DNA of 64,000 nucleotides, taken from positions 62,001 to 126,000 of the forward strand of contig NZ_CAUASN010000001.1 in assembly GCF_958431955.1 (NCBI RefSeq). The letters are read 5' to 3'. The notes beneath the pieces are model-generated. The model was not told where the DNA came from. It was given only the letters and a program-made list of their open reading frames with translations, and ran no database searches. The stretch comes from an uncultured Adlercreutzia sp. (GTDB lineage Bacteria; Actinomycetota; Coriobacteriia; Coriobacteriales; Eggerthellaceae). The translations under genes and the position numbers were made by a program. Every line of letters begins with the position of its first letter. Within the stretch, counting starts at the first letter, position 1. This document shows positions 52,193 to 60,534 of the stretch, in pieces.

Positions 52193-53068
52193 CTAGAACA
52201 CGGCCACCACCGCGCCGCCGTAGTTGTCGGCGATGAACTGGGCCACGGTGGGGGAGAGCAGGGCGTCCTTCAGGGCCTCGGTCTTCGGGGAGTTCTCGTT
52301 GCCGGCCTTCACGGCGAGCACGTTGGCGTAGGCCTGGGCGGCCTCGCCTGCGGAGGACTCGGTGGCGATGGCGTCGGCCACGTCCAGCCCGGCGTTCAGG
52401 GCGTAGTTGCCGTTGATGGCGGCCAGGTCAACCTCGGCCAGGGTGCGCGGCACCTGGGCGGCCTCCACTTCCTGGATCTGCAGGTTCTTCGGGTTCTCCT
52501 CGATGTCGAGCGTCGTCGCAGAGATGCCCGCGCCGTCCTTCAGCTTGATGAGGCCCTCCTGCTCGAGCAGCAGCAGCGCACGGGCCTCGTTGGTGGTGTC
52601 GTTGGGCACGGCTACCGTGGCGCCGTCGGGCAGGTCGGCCACGTTAGTCACCTTCTCGGAGTACAGGCCGAAGGGCTCGAAGTGGATGTCAGCCACGGCC
52701 ACCAGATCGGTGCCGTTCTCCTCGTTGAAGTCGTTCAGGTAGGTGATGTGCTGGAAGTAGTTGGCGTCCAGTTCGCCGTCCTGAAGGGCGGTGTTGGGCA
52801 GGATGTAGTCGTTGTACTCCTTGATCTCCAGGGTGTAGCCGGCCTGGGCGAGCTCGTCCTTCACGGCGTTCAGGATCTCGGCGTGGGGCGTGGGGCTCGC
52901 ACCTACGGTGATGACGGTGTCGCCCTCGGTGCCGGTCGCACCGGCATCGGCGCTGGCGTTGTCGGAGCCCGACGAGCAGCCGGCGATGAGGCAGCTCGAC
53001 AGCGCGCCGCAGGCCACGACGGCGGCCGCCTTCTTCAGAAACGCCTTACGGGTGATTGCCTTCTTCAT
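52193..53068 (-). CDS. metQ: methionine ABC transporter substrate-binding lipoprotein (MetQ/NlpA)
   Basis: A 291-residue lipoprotein capturing methionine outside the membrane. The signal has KKAITRKAFLKKAAAVVAC and a lipobox before the Cys at about 31 (LIAGC). The mature part reads VGASPTPHAEILNAVKDELAQAGYTLEIKEYNDYILPN, followed by LDANYFQHITYL, VAVPNDTTNEARALLLLE and AAINGNYALNAGL, all MetQ hallmarks. It is the third gene of the metN-metI-metQ order, about 110 bases after metI. Confidence 0.92.
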   Translation of the reverse strand: MKKAITRKAFLKKAAAVVACGALSSCLIAGCSSGSDNASADAGATGTEGDTVITVGASPTPHAEILNAVKDELAQAGYTLEIKEYNDYILPNTALQDGELDANYFQHITYLNDFNEENGTDLVAVADIHFEPFGLYSEKVTNVADLPDGATVAVPNDTTNEARALLLLEQEGLIKLKDGAGISATTLDIEENPKNLQIQEVEAAQVPRTLAEVDLAAINGNYALNAGLDVADAIATESSAGEAAQAYANVLAVKAGNENSPKTEALKDALLSPTVAQFIADNYGGAVVAVF

Positions 53069-53180
53069 GATGTTTCCTCCCTTTCCAAATCACTGATAAG
53101 CATCATGAGGGTATGCGCACGCGGCGGTCGGGCCGCGATATTGCCTGAGTAGGGTATAGGTTGCCGTGCAGCGGCGCGGG

Positions 53181-53840
53181 CTAGCGCAGGCGCTTGTCCA
53201 GCTTGCGGACGAGGGCCAGGCCGCCTTCCTGGAAGATCTGCACGATGATGACGAGCAGAATGACCGTGACGAGCATGACATCGAACTGGTAGCGGTAGTA
53301 GCCGTAGTTGATGGCGATGGCGCCCAGCCCTCCGCCGCCCACGAAGCCGGCCATGGCCGAGTAGCCGAGGATGGTGGCCAGCGAGATGGCCGCGCCCACC
53401 AGCAGTGACGGCTTCGCCTCGGGCAGGAACACCTTCACGATCATCTGCGGCACCGACGAGCCCATGGCCCGGGCTGCCTCCACCACGCCGGGGTCCACTT
53501 CCTTCAGCGACGACTCCACCATGCGGGCCACGTAGGGGGCCGCGGCCACCACGAGCGGCACGATGGTGGCCGTGCTGCCGATGGTGGTGCCCACCACGAG
53601 ACGGGTGAAGGGCAGGATCATTACCAAAAGGATGAGGAACGGCACGGAGCGCAGGATGTTCACGACGGTGCCCACGATGAGGTTTACGGGGCGGTTCGGG
53701 CGGATGCCCTTGGCGTCGGTCACGTACAGGATAACGCCCAGGGGGATGCCGAGCACGTAGGCGATGGCCGTGGACACGAGGGTCATGTACAGGGTCTCCC
53801 ACACACCGGTGACAATGAGGTCGATCAGCTCGGGTGCCAT
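53181..53840 (-). CDS. metI: methionine ABC transporter permease (MetI)
   Basis: A 219-residue membrane permease with five or so helices. The EAA loop is ESSLKEVDPGVVEAARAMGSS, and SLATILGYSAMAGFVGGGGLGAIAINYGYYRYQFDVM is the usual MetI C-terminal region. The ATG abuts the metN stop with no gap, indicating translational coupling. It pairs with MetN in the inner complex. Confidence 0.93.
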   Translation of the reverse strand: MAPELIDLIVTGVWETLYMTLVSTAIAYVLGIPLGVILYVTDAKGIRPNRPVNLIVGTVVNILRSVPFLILLVMILPFTRLVVGTTIGSTATIVPLVVAAAPYVARMVESSLKEVDPGVVEAARAMGSSVPQMIVKVFLPEAKPSLLVGAAISLATILGYSAMAGFVGGGGLGAIAINYGYYRYQFDVMLVTVILLVIIVQIFQEGGLALVRKLDKRLR

Positions 53841-54959
53841 TTACCTCGCCTCCTTTCCCAGACCGTACACTTCGTTGTTCGGAACGTCGCTTGCGATAAC
53901 GGTTGCCTCGTCGGGCGCGCTGGCGCTCTCGGCGCCGTCCTGCCCGGGCGCGGGCATTCGGTCTGCCGCCGCGCCGCGTTCGTAGGTGATGCCGCGGCCG
54001 TCCAGATAGTCGCAGATGCGCTGCTGGGCGGCGGCATCGGCGGGCATCTCGATGAGCATCTGGCCGAAGGGCTTGCCGCCCACATTCTCGGTGTTGGCCG
54101 ACAGGATGCTCACCATCACGTCGCACGTCACCGTCATGTCCGAGATGACCGGCGCACCCGACTCCTCGCCGGTGAAGGCCAGACGCAGGGTGTTCGGCGG
54201 CAGGGCGATGCCGCTGCCCACCTGGTAGGTGGGATCGATGAGGCGGCGCGCCGTGTCGGATTCGGGGCGCAAAAACACGTCGCGCACCGAGCCCTGCTCC
54301 ACCACCTCGCCGTCGCTCATGACGGCCACGCGGTCGCAGATCTGCTCCACGACGCGCATCTCGTGGGTGATGACCACGATGGTGACGCCGAGCTGCTGGT
54401 TGAGTTTCTTTAGCAAGTCGAGGATGGCGTGGGTGGTGATGGGGTCCAGCGCGCTTGTGGCCTCGTCGCACAGGATGATCTTGGGGTTGGTGGCGAGTGC
54501 GCGGGCAATGGCCACGCGCTGCTTCTGGCCGCCGGAGAGCTGGGCCGGGTAGGCGCCGGCCTTGTCGGCGAGGTCCACCAGCGCGAGCAGCTCGGCCACG
54601 CGGGCGTCGGCCTCGGTGCGCGGGGTGCCGGCGATTTCCAGGGGGTAGCGCACGTTGTCGGCCACAGTGCGCTGGGCGAGCAGGTTGAACTGCTGGAAGA
54701 TCATGCCGATGTTCTTCCGCGCTGCACGCAGGTTGCGGGACGAGAGCGTGGTGAGGTCCACGCCGTCGATGATCACCGAACCGGACGTGGGCCGCTCGAG
54801 CAGGTTAATGCAGCGCACGAGGGTGGATTTCCCCGCGCCGGAAAAGCCGATGATGCCGAAGATCTCGCCATCGCCGATGGTGAGGTTCACATCGCGCACG
54901 GCCGACACGGTGGTCTTGCCGGTGCGGAAGGTTTTATCTATGGAGCGCAGCTCAATCAC
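53841..54959 (-). CDS. metN: methionine ABC transporter ATP-binding protein (MetN)
   Basis: A 372-residue ATPase. The start is GTG 54959, read as VIELRSIDKTF, preceded by AAGGAA. Longer open frame upstream lacks conservation. Walker A is GFSGAGKSTLVRC (about 39-51), the signature is LSGGQKQRVAIARAL, Walker B is IILCDEATSALD, and the H-loop is VVITHEM. The C-terminal region (about 265-345) fits the NIL methionine-sensing domain that inhibits the transporter. A further 25-residue tail is unusual. First gene of the metNIQ operon; I see no SAM riboswitch in its leader. Confidence 0.92.
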   Translation of the reverse strand: MIELRSIDKTFRTGKTTVSAVRDVNLTIGDGEIFGIIGFSGAGKSTLVRCINLLERPTSGSVIIDGVDLTTLSSRNLRAARKNIGMIFQQFNLLAQRTVADNVRYPLEIAGTPRTEADARVAELLALVDLADKAGAYPAQLSGGQKQRVAIARALATNPKIILCDEATSALDPITTHAILDLLKKLNQQLGVTIVVITHEMRVVEQICDRVAVMSDGEVVEQGSVRDVFLRPESDTARRLIDPTYQVGSGIALPPNTLRLAFTGEESGAPVISDMTVTCDVMVSILSANTENVGGKPFGQMLIEMPADAAAQQRICDYLDGRGITYERGAAADRMPAPGQDGAESASAPDEATVIASDVPNNEVYGLGKEAR

Positions 54960-55088
54960 GGGTCGGGGTTCCTTCTCGGTCGGGGGCCTGCGGCCCCGCG
55001 GGTCGGGGCGTCCGGTGGACGCGTTTTCGTATGAAGGGAATGGTACCCGACGCTGCGGGCGGTGAAAAACACTTGTATCCGATGCCGC

Positions 55089-55109
55089 GCCATCGGCTGG
55101 AGCGATGGC
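55089..55109. other. hairpin in metN leader
   Basis: GCCATCG (55089-55095) pairs with CGATGGC (55103-55109), loop of seven. Its role is unknown. Confidence 0.35.
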
Positions 55110-55164
55110 AGGGTGTCGCGGTGGTGACCGGTCTGGTGAGCGCCGATAAGGAGCCGCGGCGGCT

Positions 55165-55956
55165 TTAGCGGTCGGCCCAGGCGAAGGAAGCGGTCCCCGC
55201 GCCGATCTCGAAGTGGCACTGGGCGATGCCGAGGTCCATCTGTGTGAAGGCCCCGCGCTTGGTGGAGGCGCGTACAAGCGGGATGCCCTCGTCATCGGCG
55301 CCGGCCAGGGCGAACGAGAACTTCTGCTGATTCAAGGCCGTGGGAGCGAGCAGGGCCGCATCCACCCCGCGCTGGAACCAGATCGGGGTGTCGTCGTAGC
55401 CGGGGCACACCTGCTCGGGCGTCTTCGACTTGTGCGGTACGCCGGCCGTCGTGCCATAGCCCAGGGCGATGACGGCAGTGAGCTTCTGACCCAGATCCAC
55501 GTTGTAGGAGCGGTTCACCATCTTGTAGGTGCCGCCGACCCAGCAGGAGTTCAAGCCGAGCGACTGGGCCAGCAGCACGAGCTTCTCGCCGTAGTAGCCC
55601 ACGATGCCGTCGAGCTCCTTGCACTCGGGACCCACGAGGGCCAGGTAGTTGCGCGCGCCGGTGAAGTTCACGAGGCGCGCCTTGAAGCCGGAGAAGGCTC
55701 GCGGCTCGTCGAGCACCAGCTGGATGTTCAGGTTCGTCTCGTCGTTCACGATGGCGATGGCCCGACGTAAGGCGGCCTCGGCCTCGCCCGCAATCGGCTC
55801 GTCGGTATAGCTGCGCACCGCATGGCGCATCTCGATGGCCTCCATCGGCGTGAGCGAGCCGTCCCAGAACCCGAGGAAGCGGTCGATGGCCGCCGCAGTG
55901 TCGGCGGCGGTAGGGGCAGGCGCCTCAGCGGGAGAGAGGATGGAAGATGCGGCCAT
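55165..55956 (-). CDS. nitroreductase-like protein
   Basis: A 263-residue protein of the nitroreductase/flavin oxidoreductase superfamily. The ATG at 55956 follows AAAGGTG. The family region MEAIEMRHAVRSYTDEPI (about 38-55) and the FMN-contacting segment KLVLLAQSLGLNSCWVGGTYK match, as does VIALGYGTTAGVPHKSKTPEQV. The C-terminal half (DAALLAPTALNQQKFSF) is typical of the bipartite TM1586-like nitroreductases. Natural substrate unknown. It is a single gene, upstream of metN on the same strand by about 200 bases. Confidence 0.82.
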   Translation of the reverse strand: MAASSILSPAEAPAPTAADTAAAIDRFLGFWDGSLTPMEAIEMRHAVRSYTDEPIAGEAEAALRRAIAIVNDETNLNIQLVLDEPRAFSGFKARLVNFTGARNYLALVGPECKELDGIVGYYGEKLVLLAQSLGLNSCWVGGTYKMVNRSYNVDLGQKLTAVIALGYGTTAGVPHKSKTPEQVCPGYDDTPIWFQRGVDAALLAPTALNQQKFSFALAGADDEGIPLVRASTKRGAFTQMDLGIAQCHFEIGAGTASFAWADR

Positions 55957-56019
55957 GGGAACACCTTTCTGGCAAGAAATCATGCTCCTGCAGGATAGCA
56001 CAGAGCATAGTAGGGGTAT

Positions 56020-56044
56020 TGTCAAAGGGACGGTTCCCTTGACA
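56020..56044. repeat. REP-like imperfect palindrome
   Basis: TGTCAAAGGGA (56020-56030) faces TTCCCTTGACA (56034-56044) with one bulge. It resembles short repetitive extragenic palindromes found in many genomes. Only one copy was noticed in this window. Confidence 0.4.
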
Positions 56045-56176
56045 TCCGAGTTCGGGGCGGCCGCCCGCTATTCCCGCACGAAGGCGCGGTCGGCCGCAGC
56101 GTTGTGGGCCTCGTCGGTCACGGAGCGCTCGACGGCCATGAGCACGTCGTGCTTCTCGCGCAGCCGGCTGAAAACA

Positions 56177-56206
56177 CGAGCGCCGCCCGCTGAGGGACGG
56201 CGCTCG
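56177..56206 (-). terminator. terminator after tRNA-Gly
   Basis: CGAGCGCCG (56177-56185) pairs with CGGCGCTCG (56198-56206); on the minus strand TGTTTTC follows. Confidence 0.8.
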
Positions 56207-56217
56207 ATTTGTTTCTC

Positions 56218-56292
56218 TGGAGCGGGCGACGGGACTCGAACCCGCGAATACAAGCTTGGGAAGCTTGGGCCTTACCACTTGGCGACGCCCGC
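56218..56292 (-). tRNA. tRNA-Gly (anticodon CCC)
   Basis: A 75-base cloverleaf. The acceptor stem is GCGGGCG with CGCCCGC, the anticodon stem is CAAGC/GCTTG with loop TTCCCAA (anticodon CCC, 56260-56258), and the T arm contains GGGTTCGAGTCCC. A discriminator T and encoded CCA end at 56218. A TATAAT -10 lies on the minus strand at 56308-56303. Confidence 0.95.
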
Positions 56293-56333
56293 GTGCTGTT
56301 GAATTATACGCTATTGATCTTTGTCGGCCCCGA

Positions 56334-57380
56334 CTAATAGATAAAACCACAATCTTGCTCGGCGGAATGGATGGAATCGATGCACCTTCCCCCTCTACCC
56401 ATGGCGGCGTTCGGGGTGCACTTTATCCTCTCGGCCTTCAATTGCAGGCTCGCTGTGATGATCGACCTGATTCCCAAGACCGCTATGACGACGGCGATTA
56501 CCGTTCCCGTGATGATCGGCATGACGAAAGAAAGCTGCTCGTCCGCCGGCGTCGTCCCGTAGGCCGACAGCATCGCGGTCTCGAGGGCGAAGAGCGCGAC
56601 GAGCGCCACGGAAAGGTTGATGCGCCGAATGGTGGCGATGACGGGGTCCTTCCGCTTCAACCTCGCGTAGCTCACGATGGAGCTGATAAGGGAGTAGAAG
56701 ACGAACAGCGCCATCATGTATATGAGGTCGCCTTCGTATCGGTACGCGCCCGACCCGGCCATCACATGGGTCACGATGCCCGACAGGACGAGAACGGAGG
56801 CGATGAGGAGCGCCCCGCAAACACGCTCGATGCGGCAGCCCTTCTCGATCGTGTAGCTTCCGGAGAGCAGCTGCAGGAAGAGGAGGGCCCTCATCCCCCC
56901 GAACAGCAGGAAGTAGGCGCCGAGGACGAGCAGCCACGTCGACGCGAAGAAGATGCTCGATGCGAGGTTGAAGGCGCCCCAGGCGAGATAGAGGGCGAAG
57001 CCGACGGCCGTGCTGGCGTGAAGGCGGTAGTCGGGGTCGGTCACCAGCCTGTCGAAGAACCTGCTCCTCTCGCAAAGGATCCGCAGTCCGGCCTTGACAG
57101 GGCACCGGGCCGCCCAGATCGAGATGACGAGCAGCGCCCAGCCGGACACGAGGTAGGCGGGCACGGAGAAGGGGCTCTCGCGGCCGTCGAGCAAGAACGC
57201 CCAAGCCATGAGAGCGGCGATGACGAGGGGGCACGAGGCGACCACGTAGCCGCTCGGCATGAGCATCGCGCGCACCACGCTTCCGAGGAACGAAACGACG
57301 TAGCCTGCACGTTGCGCTCCCTGCCGACGATTACGAGGCCCGGCGGGTCCTTCCATTTGTGCGGCCTCCCTCCCGCTCAT
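56334..57380 (-). CDS. polytopic membrane protein coupled to a two-component system, function unknown
   Basis: A 348-residue protein with about eight hydrophobic helices (for example SGYVVASCPLVIAALMAWAFL, STAVGFALYLAWGAF, LLVLGAYFLLFGGM, LIYMMALFVFYSLISSIVSYA). I do not recognise the family. The ATG at 57380 overlaps the histidine kinase stop (ATGA), so the three genes regulator-kinase-membrane protein form one operon with translational coupling. It could be an accessory sensor or an effector. The C-terminal tail (about 315-348) is short and polar with two Cys. Confidence 0.7.
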   Translation of the reverse strand: MSGREAAQMEGPAGPRNRRQGAQRAGYVVSFLGSVVRAMLMPSGYVVASCPLVIAALMAWAFLLDGRESPFSVPAYLVSGWALLVISIWAARCPVKAGLRILCERSRFFDRLVTDPDYRLHASTAVGFALYLAWGAFNLASSIFFASTWLLVLGAYFLLFGGMRALLFLQLLSGSYTIEKGCRIERVCGALLIASVLVLSGIVTHVMAGSGAYRYEGDLIYMMALFVFYSLISSIVSYARLKRKDPVIATIRRINLSVALVALFALETAMLSAYGTTPADEQLSFVMPIITGTVIAVVIAVLGIRSIITASLQLKAERIKCTPNAAMGRGGRCIDSIHSAEQDCGFIY

Positions 57381-58516
57381 CGCCGAGCCATGCCTTCTTC
57401 GACGTTGCGGGGAAGCCGCACCTCGAAGACGGAGCCCTTGCCCGGCGCGCTCTGCGCCTCTATGGTGCCACCGTGCAGCTCGACGATGCGCTTGCAGAGC
57501 GAAAGGCCCAGCCCCGACCCTTGGGCCGATCGCGACGAATCGCCCTGGTAGAATCGATCGAACACATGGCGCTTCGTGTCGGCGTCCATGCCTTCGCCCT
57601 CGTCGGACACCCAGACGGCGATGGAGCCCGAGCCGCCCGGCCGCCCCTCCTCTCGGACGCGGCCGCCGTACAGGGCAACGCTCACACGGCTCCCCGCCGG
57701 CGAGAACTTGATGGCGTTGTCGAGCAGGTTCATCCACACTTGCATGAGGTAATCGGCGTTGCCGCAGACGTGCGCGTCGTCCAGGCTGAGGTCGAGCCGC
57801 ACGCCGGCATCCTCCAGCCTCGTCTCCAAGACGATCGCGCACCTCCTCAGCTGCTCGGCCACGTCCACGTCTTCCGCATGGGGAAGGATGGTCGCGGCCT
57901 CGACCTTCGAGAGGAGCAGGATCCGCTCGGAAAGCCCCGCCAGGCGCGTGGCCTCGTCCACGATGATGCCGGCGTACTCCCGGCGCTCGTTCTCCGTGAG
58001 GCCGTCGTCGCGGAGGAGCTGGGCGAAGCCCGAGAGCGAGTTGATGGGCGTGCGGAACTCGTGCGAGAAGTCGCTGATGAACCCGGCGCGCATCATCTCC
58101 GTCCCCTCCAGCTCGGCCGCGGCCACGTTGAAGCTCCTCTCGAACTCGCGGGCCTCGCGCAGCTTGAATCGCTCGGGGGATTCGAGTCGGTAGCCGAAGT
58201 CCCCCGACGCCAGGTGCCCCATCGCCAGCGTCATCCTCCGCAGGGGGCGGACGAGGGAGTAGTTCACGGCGTAGCAGATGATGGCCGCCAGGATGGCCCC
58301 GGCGACGAGCATGGTGAGCATGACGGCGGGAGCCGAGGTGAGCTGCTCGAACGTGATGCACCCGAGCTCCACGAGGGCGTAGCCAAGCACTCCTATGACG
58401 GTGCAGATGAGCGCGAGAGTGCCGGCGAAAACGGCGACGAGCACCGCGCCAAGGGCCATGGAGCGCAGGGTGTCCAGCTCGTCCCGGGGATCCCCCTCGG
58501 CCCCCTTACTTGCCAT
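57377..58516 (-). CDS. sensor histidine kinase
   Basis: A 379-residue membrane kinase. The ATG at 58516 overlaps the response-regulator gene by eleven bases. Two helices (about 20-45 and 60-85) flank a very short outside loop, then a HAMP-like region (PLRRMTLAMGHLASGDFGYRL). The phosphoaccepting His is in FISDFSHEFRTPINSLSGF, the N box is LLDNAIKFSPAG, the G boxes are DEGEGMD and GSGLGLSLCKRIVELHGG. With such a short sensor loop it may detect signals in the membrane or through the partner membrane protein. Confidence 0.92.
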   Translation of the reverse strand: MASKGAEGDPRDELDTLRSMALGAVLVAVFAGTLALICTVIGVLGYALVELGCITFEQLTSAPAVMLTMLVAGAILAAIICYAVNYSLVRPLRRMTLAMGHLASGDFGYRLESPERFKLREAREFERSFNVAAAELEGTEMMRAGFISDFSHEFRTPINSLSGFAQLLRDDGLTENERREYAGIIVDEATRLAGLSERILLLSKVEAATILPHAEDVDVAEQLRRCAIVLETRLEDAGVRLDLSLDDAHVCGNADYLMQVWMNLLDNAIKFSPAGSRVSVALYGGRVREEGRPGGSGSIAVWVSDEGEGMDADTKRHVFDRFYQGDSSRSAQGSGLGLSLCKRIVELHGGTIEAQSAPGKGSVFEVRLPRNVEEGMARR

Positions 58517-59189
58517 GGCCGCCGGTCTCCGCGCAGTAGCCGATGCCGCGCACCGTGCGTATCTCAAAGTCGCCGCAGCCCGCGAACCGCGACCGAAGCC
58601 TGTTCACATGCACGTTCACGGTCGCCTCCGCGCTCTCGGTGTCCCATCCCCATATCTCGTCGAGGAGCTGCATCCTCGTGTAGGCGCGCCCGGGGTTCGA
58701 GAGCAGCTTGAACAGGAGCTGGAACTCCTTCGGGGGCAGGACCGTCTTGGCACCTGCCCGCTCGACGGTCATCTGGGTCGGGTCGAGCACGGTCGCTCCT
58801 ACGACGAGCCTGTCCGGGCCGGTCGCGCCCGCACGGCGCAGGAGGGCGCGCACGCGCAAGACGAGCTCTTTCAGGTCGGCGGGCTTGGTCAGGTAGTCGT
58901 CTGCTCCCGCCAGAAAGCCCGCGTGGAGCACCTCGGCCTCCTCCCGGGCGGTGAGGATCAGCACGGGGACGTCCCAGCCGGCCTCGCGCAGCTGGCGAAC
59001 CAGCTCCATGCCGTCCAGATTCGGCATCATGAGGTCGCTCACTATGAGGTCGACGTGCTGCCCGTCGAGGATGCCGAGTGCCTCCCGCCCGTCCGCGGCC
59101 GAGAGCGCCTCGTGGCCGTCCTTGCGCAGCACGGCGCACAAGAGCCTGTTCGCGTTGCGGTCGTCTTCGACCACCAGTATTCGTGCCAC
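58506..59189 (-). CDS. OmpR/PhoB-family response regulator
   Basis: A 227-residue regulator. The GTG start at 59189 follows AGAGGAGCG. The receiver domain begins ARILVVEDDRNANRLL; the phosphorylated Asp is in LIVSDLMMPNLDG (about 51) and the conserved Lys in YLTKPADL. The C-terminal winged helix (about 130-225) has PPKEFQLLFKLLSNPGRAYTRMQLLDEIWG and VNVHVNRLRSRF. It should bind direct repeats as a dimer; the symmetric repeat array beginning 51 bases upstream of its start is the obvious candidate site. Confidence 0.93.
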   Translation of the reverse strand: MARILVVEDDRNANRLLCAVLRKDGHEALSAADGREALGILDGQHVDLIVSDLMMPNLDGMELVRQLREAGWDVPVLILTAREEAEVLHAGFLAGADDYLTKPADLKELVLRVRALLRRAGATGPDRLVVGATVLDPTQMTVERAGAKTVLPPKEFQLLFKLLSNPGRAYTRMQLLDEIWGWDTESAEATVNVHVNRLRSRFAGCGDFEIRTVRGIGYCAETGGHGK

Positions 59190-59239
59190 GACGCTCCTCT
59201 CTGGTTTGCTCGTCTGCGGGCCATGAAACCACACGAAGG

Positions 59240-59299
59240 TAAACGGAAGATAAACGAGACGTAAATCGCCGAGTTTATCGGGAGTTTACGGATCGTTTA
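59240..59299. promoter_or_regulatory. symmetric six-site operator between response regulator and zinc-ribbon genes
   Basis: TAAA occurs at 59240, 59251 and 59262 (exact 11-base steps). TTTA occurs at 59274, 59285 and 59296 (again 11-base steps). All three pairs share one dyad axis at 59269.5. Most units read (G/A)TAAAC. Eleven-base direct repeats on one face of the helix are the usual site form for OmpR/PhoB regulators. Confidence 0.75.
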
Positions 59300-59376
59300 T
59301 CTCGAAGGTCCACGATGGGGGCGTTCGGAAGGATCCCTGATCTCATTTTAGGGCATCGCGTTGGAAGGAGAACCAG

Positions 59377-60042
59377 ATGTATTGCAGGCACTGCGGAAAC
59401 AGGCTAGAAGAAGACGCCGCCTTCTGCGAGAAGTGCGGGAAGCCCATCGAGGGCGCGGCCGAGCGCGTGGCGATCCCGGCCGGTTGCCCCGGCGGCGCGG
59501 CAGAGGCAGAGAGCGCCTGGGCGGGTGGCGGCTACCAGTCCTACGAGTATGCGCGCACGACCGTCGAGAGCGATCTCTCGCAGGTTGCGATCGACTGCTA
59601 TGGGAGCCTTGGGTACGAGCTGACGGGCCAGCAGGTGGGCGCTGTCGGGAACCAGACGACGTTCTCCTTCCGCCGCAGCCGCAAGGTACGCGGGAAGGCG
59701 CAGCTCGCGAAGATCCAGCGCGTCATGGACGACGCCCTCGCGTCCATCTCCCGCCTGGGAAGCGAGAAGACCCGCGCCGCGACCGTGCGCGCCTCCGTGC
59801 TCGGCATCGCCGCCGCGCTCGTCCTGGGCGTGGGGATGTGCTGCAGCATGGTCTGGGACGGCCTCATGGCGATCGGCGTGGTCGTCGGCATCGTCGGCAT
59901 CGCGGGCTGCGTCGGCGCCTACTTCCTCTACCGCAAGACGTACGCGCGGGAGTCGGCGCGCCTGAATCCGAAGATCGAGGAGCTGTACGACCTCCTCGCG
60001 ACCCAGTGCGAGGAGGCCCAGGCGATCCTGCGGGCGGGCTAG
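59377..60042 (+). CDS. zinc-ribbon membrane protein
   Basis: A 221-residue protein. A zinc ribbon opens it (MYCRHCGNRLEEDAAFCEKCGKPI, two CxxC pairs). A middle domain (about 58-130, SQVAIDCYGSLGYELTGQQ) has no family I know. Two transmembrane helices lie at about 148-165 and 170-190, followed by a short helical tail. The ATG follows AAGGAGAA. It is divergent from the response regulator gene and separated from it by the symmetric operator, so it is the likely main target of that two-component system. Confidence 0.75.
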   Translation: MYCRHCGNRLEEDAAFCEKCGKPIEGAAERVAIPAGCPGGAAEAESAWAGGGYQSYEYARTTVESDLSQVAIDCYGSLGYELTGQQVGAVGNQTTFSFRRSRKVRGKAQLAKIQRVMDDALASISRLGSEKTRAATVRASVLGIAAALVLGVGMCCSMVWDGLMAIGVVVGIVGIAGCVGAYFLYRKTYARESARLNPKIEELYDLLATQCEEAQAILRAG

Positions 60043-60135
60043 GAGATGCGCGGGGCCGGGCGGCTGTCCGAGTCGTCAACGGCTGGGTTTGAGCGGCCCG
60101 CTTCCCCAAAGCGGGATGTCCTTCCCCGATGCAAA

Positions 60136-60167
60136 ACGGGCGCGGAACCCGTCGGCTCCGCGCCCGT
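60136..60167 (-). terminator. terminator of the ferredoxin-flavoprotein transcript
   Basis: An 11-base stem (60136-60146 with 60157-60167); on the minus strand the stem ends in TTTT. Confidence 0.7.
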
Positions 60168-60225
60168 GGCGGCTGCGTGTTGGGGAGAGCGCAGCCTTTG
60201 ATTCCGCCATGTCGGCGGCGGACGA

Positions 60226-60507
60226 CTAACCCTTTTTACCGTCCTCCTCTTCCTCTTCAGGCATGAACTGGGAGAACGTGCGCAAACCCCTCATCGGCGT
60301 TGGCGCGAACTCGTAGGCTGTGTCCAGCATGATGATCACGTCTCCGAGACAAGCCAGGTAGCATTGGCCGCAGCTCTGGCAGTTCTCGGGATAAAGGCAT
60401 ACGGACTTATTCGCATCGTAATCGAAATAGAACACATCCATGGGACAGATGTTCGCGCAGTTCCCACACCCAATGCATTCCTCGACGCTCTTCCTTGCAA
60501 CAGTCAT
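60226..60507 (-). CDS. 2x[4Fe-4S] ferredoxin
   Basis: A 93-residue electron carrier. Two cluster motifs are clear: CIGCGNCANICP (about 11-22) and CQSCGQCYLAC (about 43-53). The first half (VEECIGCGNCANICPMDVFYFD) resembles AprB-type and other small ferredoxins. The C-terminus is acidic (EEEEEDGKKG). It has no signal peptide. It starts 27 bases after the flavoprotein gene, so the two probably function as an electron-transfer pair. Confidence 0.88.
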   Translation of the reverse strand: MTVARKSVEECIGCGNCANICPMDVFYFDYDANKSVCLYPENCQSCGQCYLACLGDVIIMLDTAYEFAPTPMRGLRTFSQFMPEEEEEDGKKG

Positions 60508-60534
60508 GGTCTTTCCTCTCTACGGGTCGCAGGC

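Noticed and set aside
54960..55164. Possible SAM riboswitch in the metN leader
   Set aside because: I looked for the conserved SAM-I core and related classes and did not find them; only a small 7-base hairpin is present.
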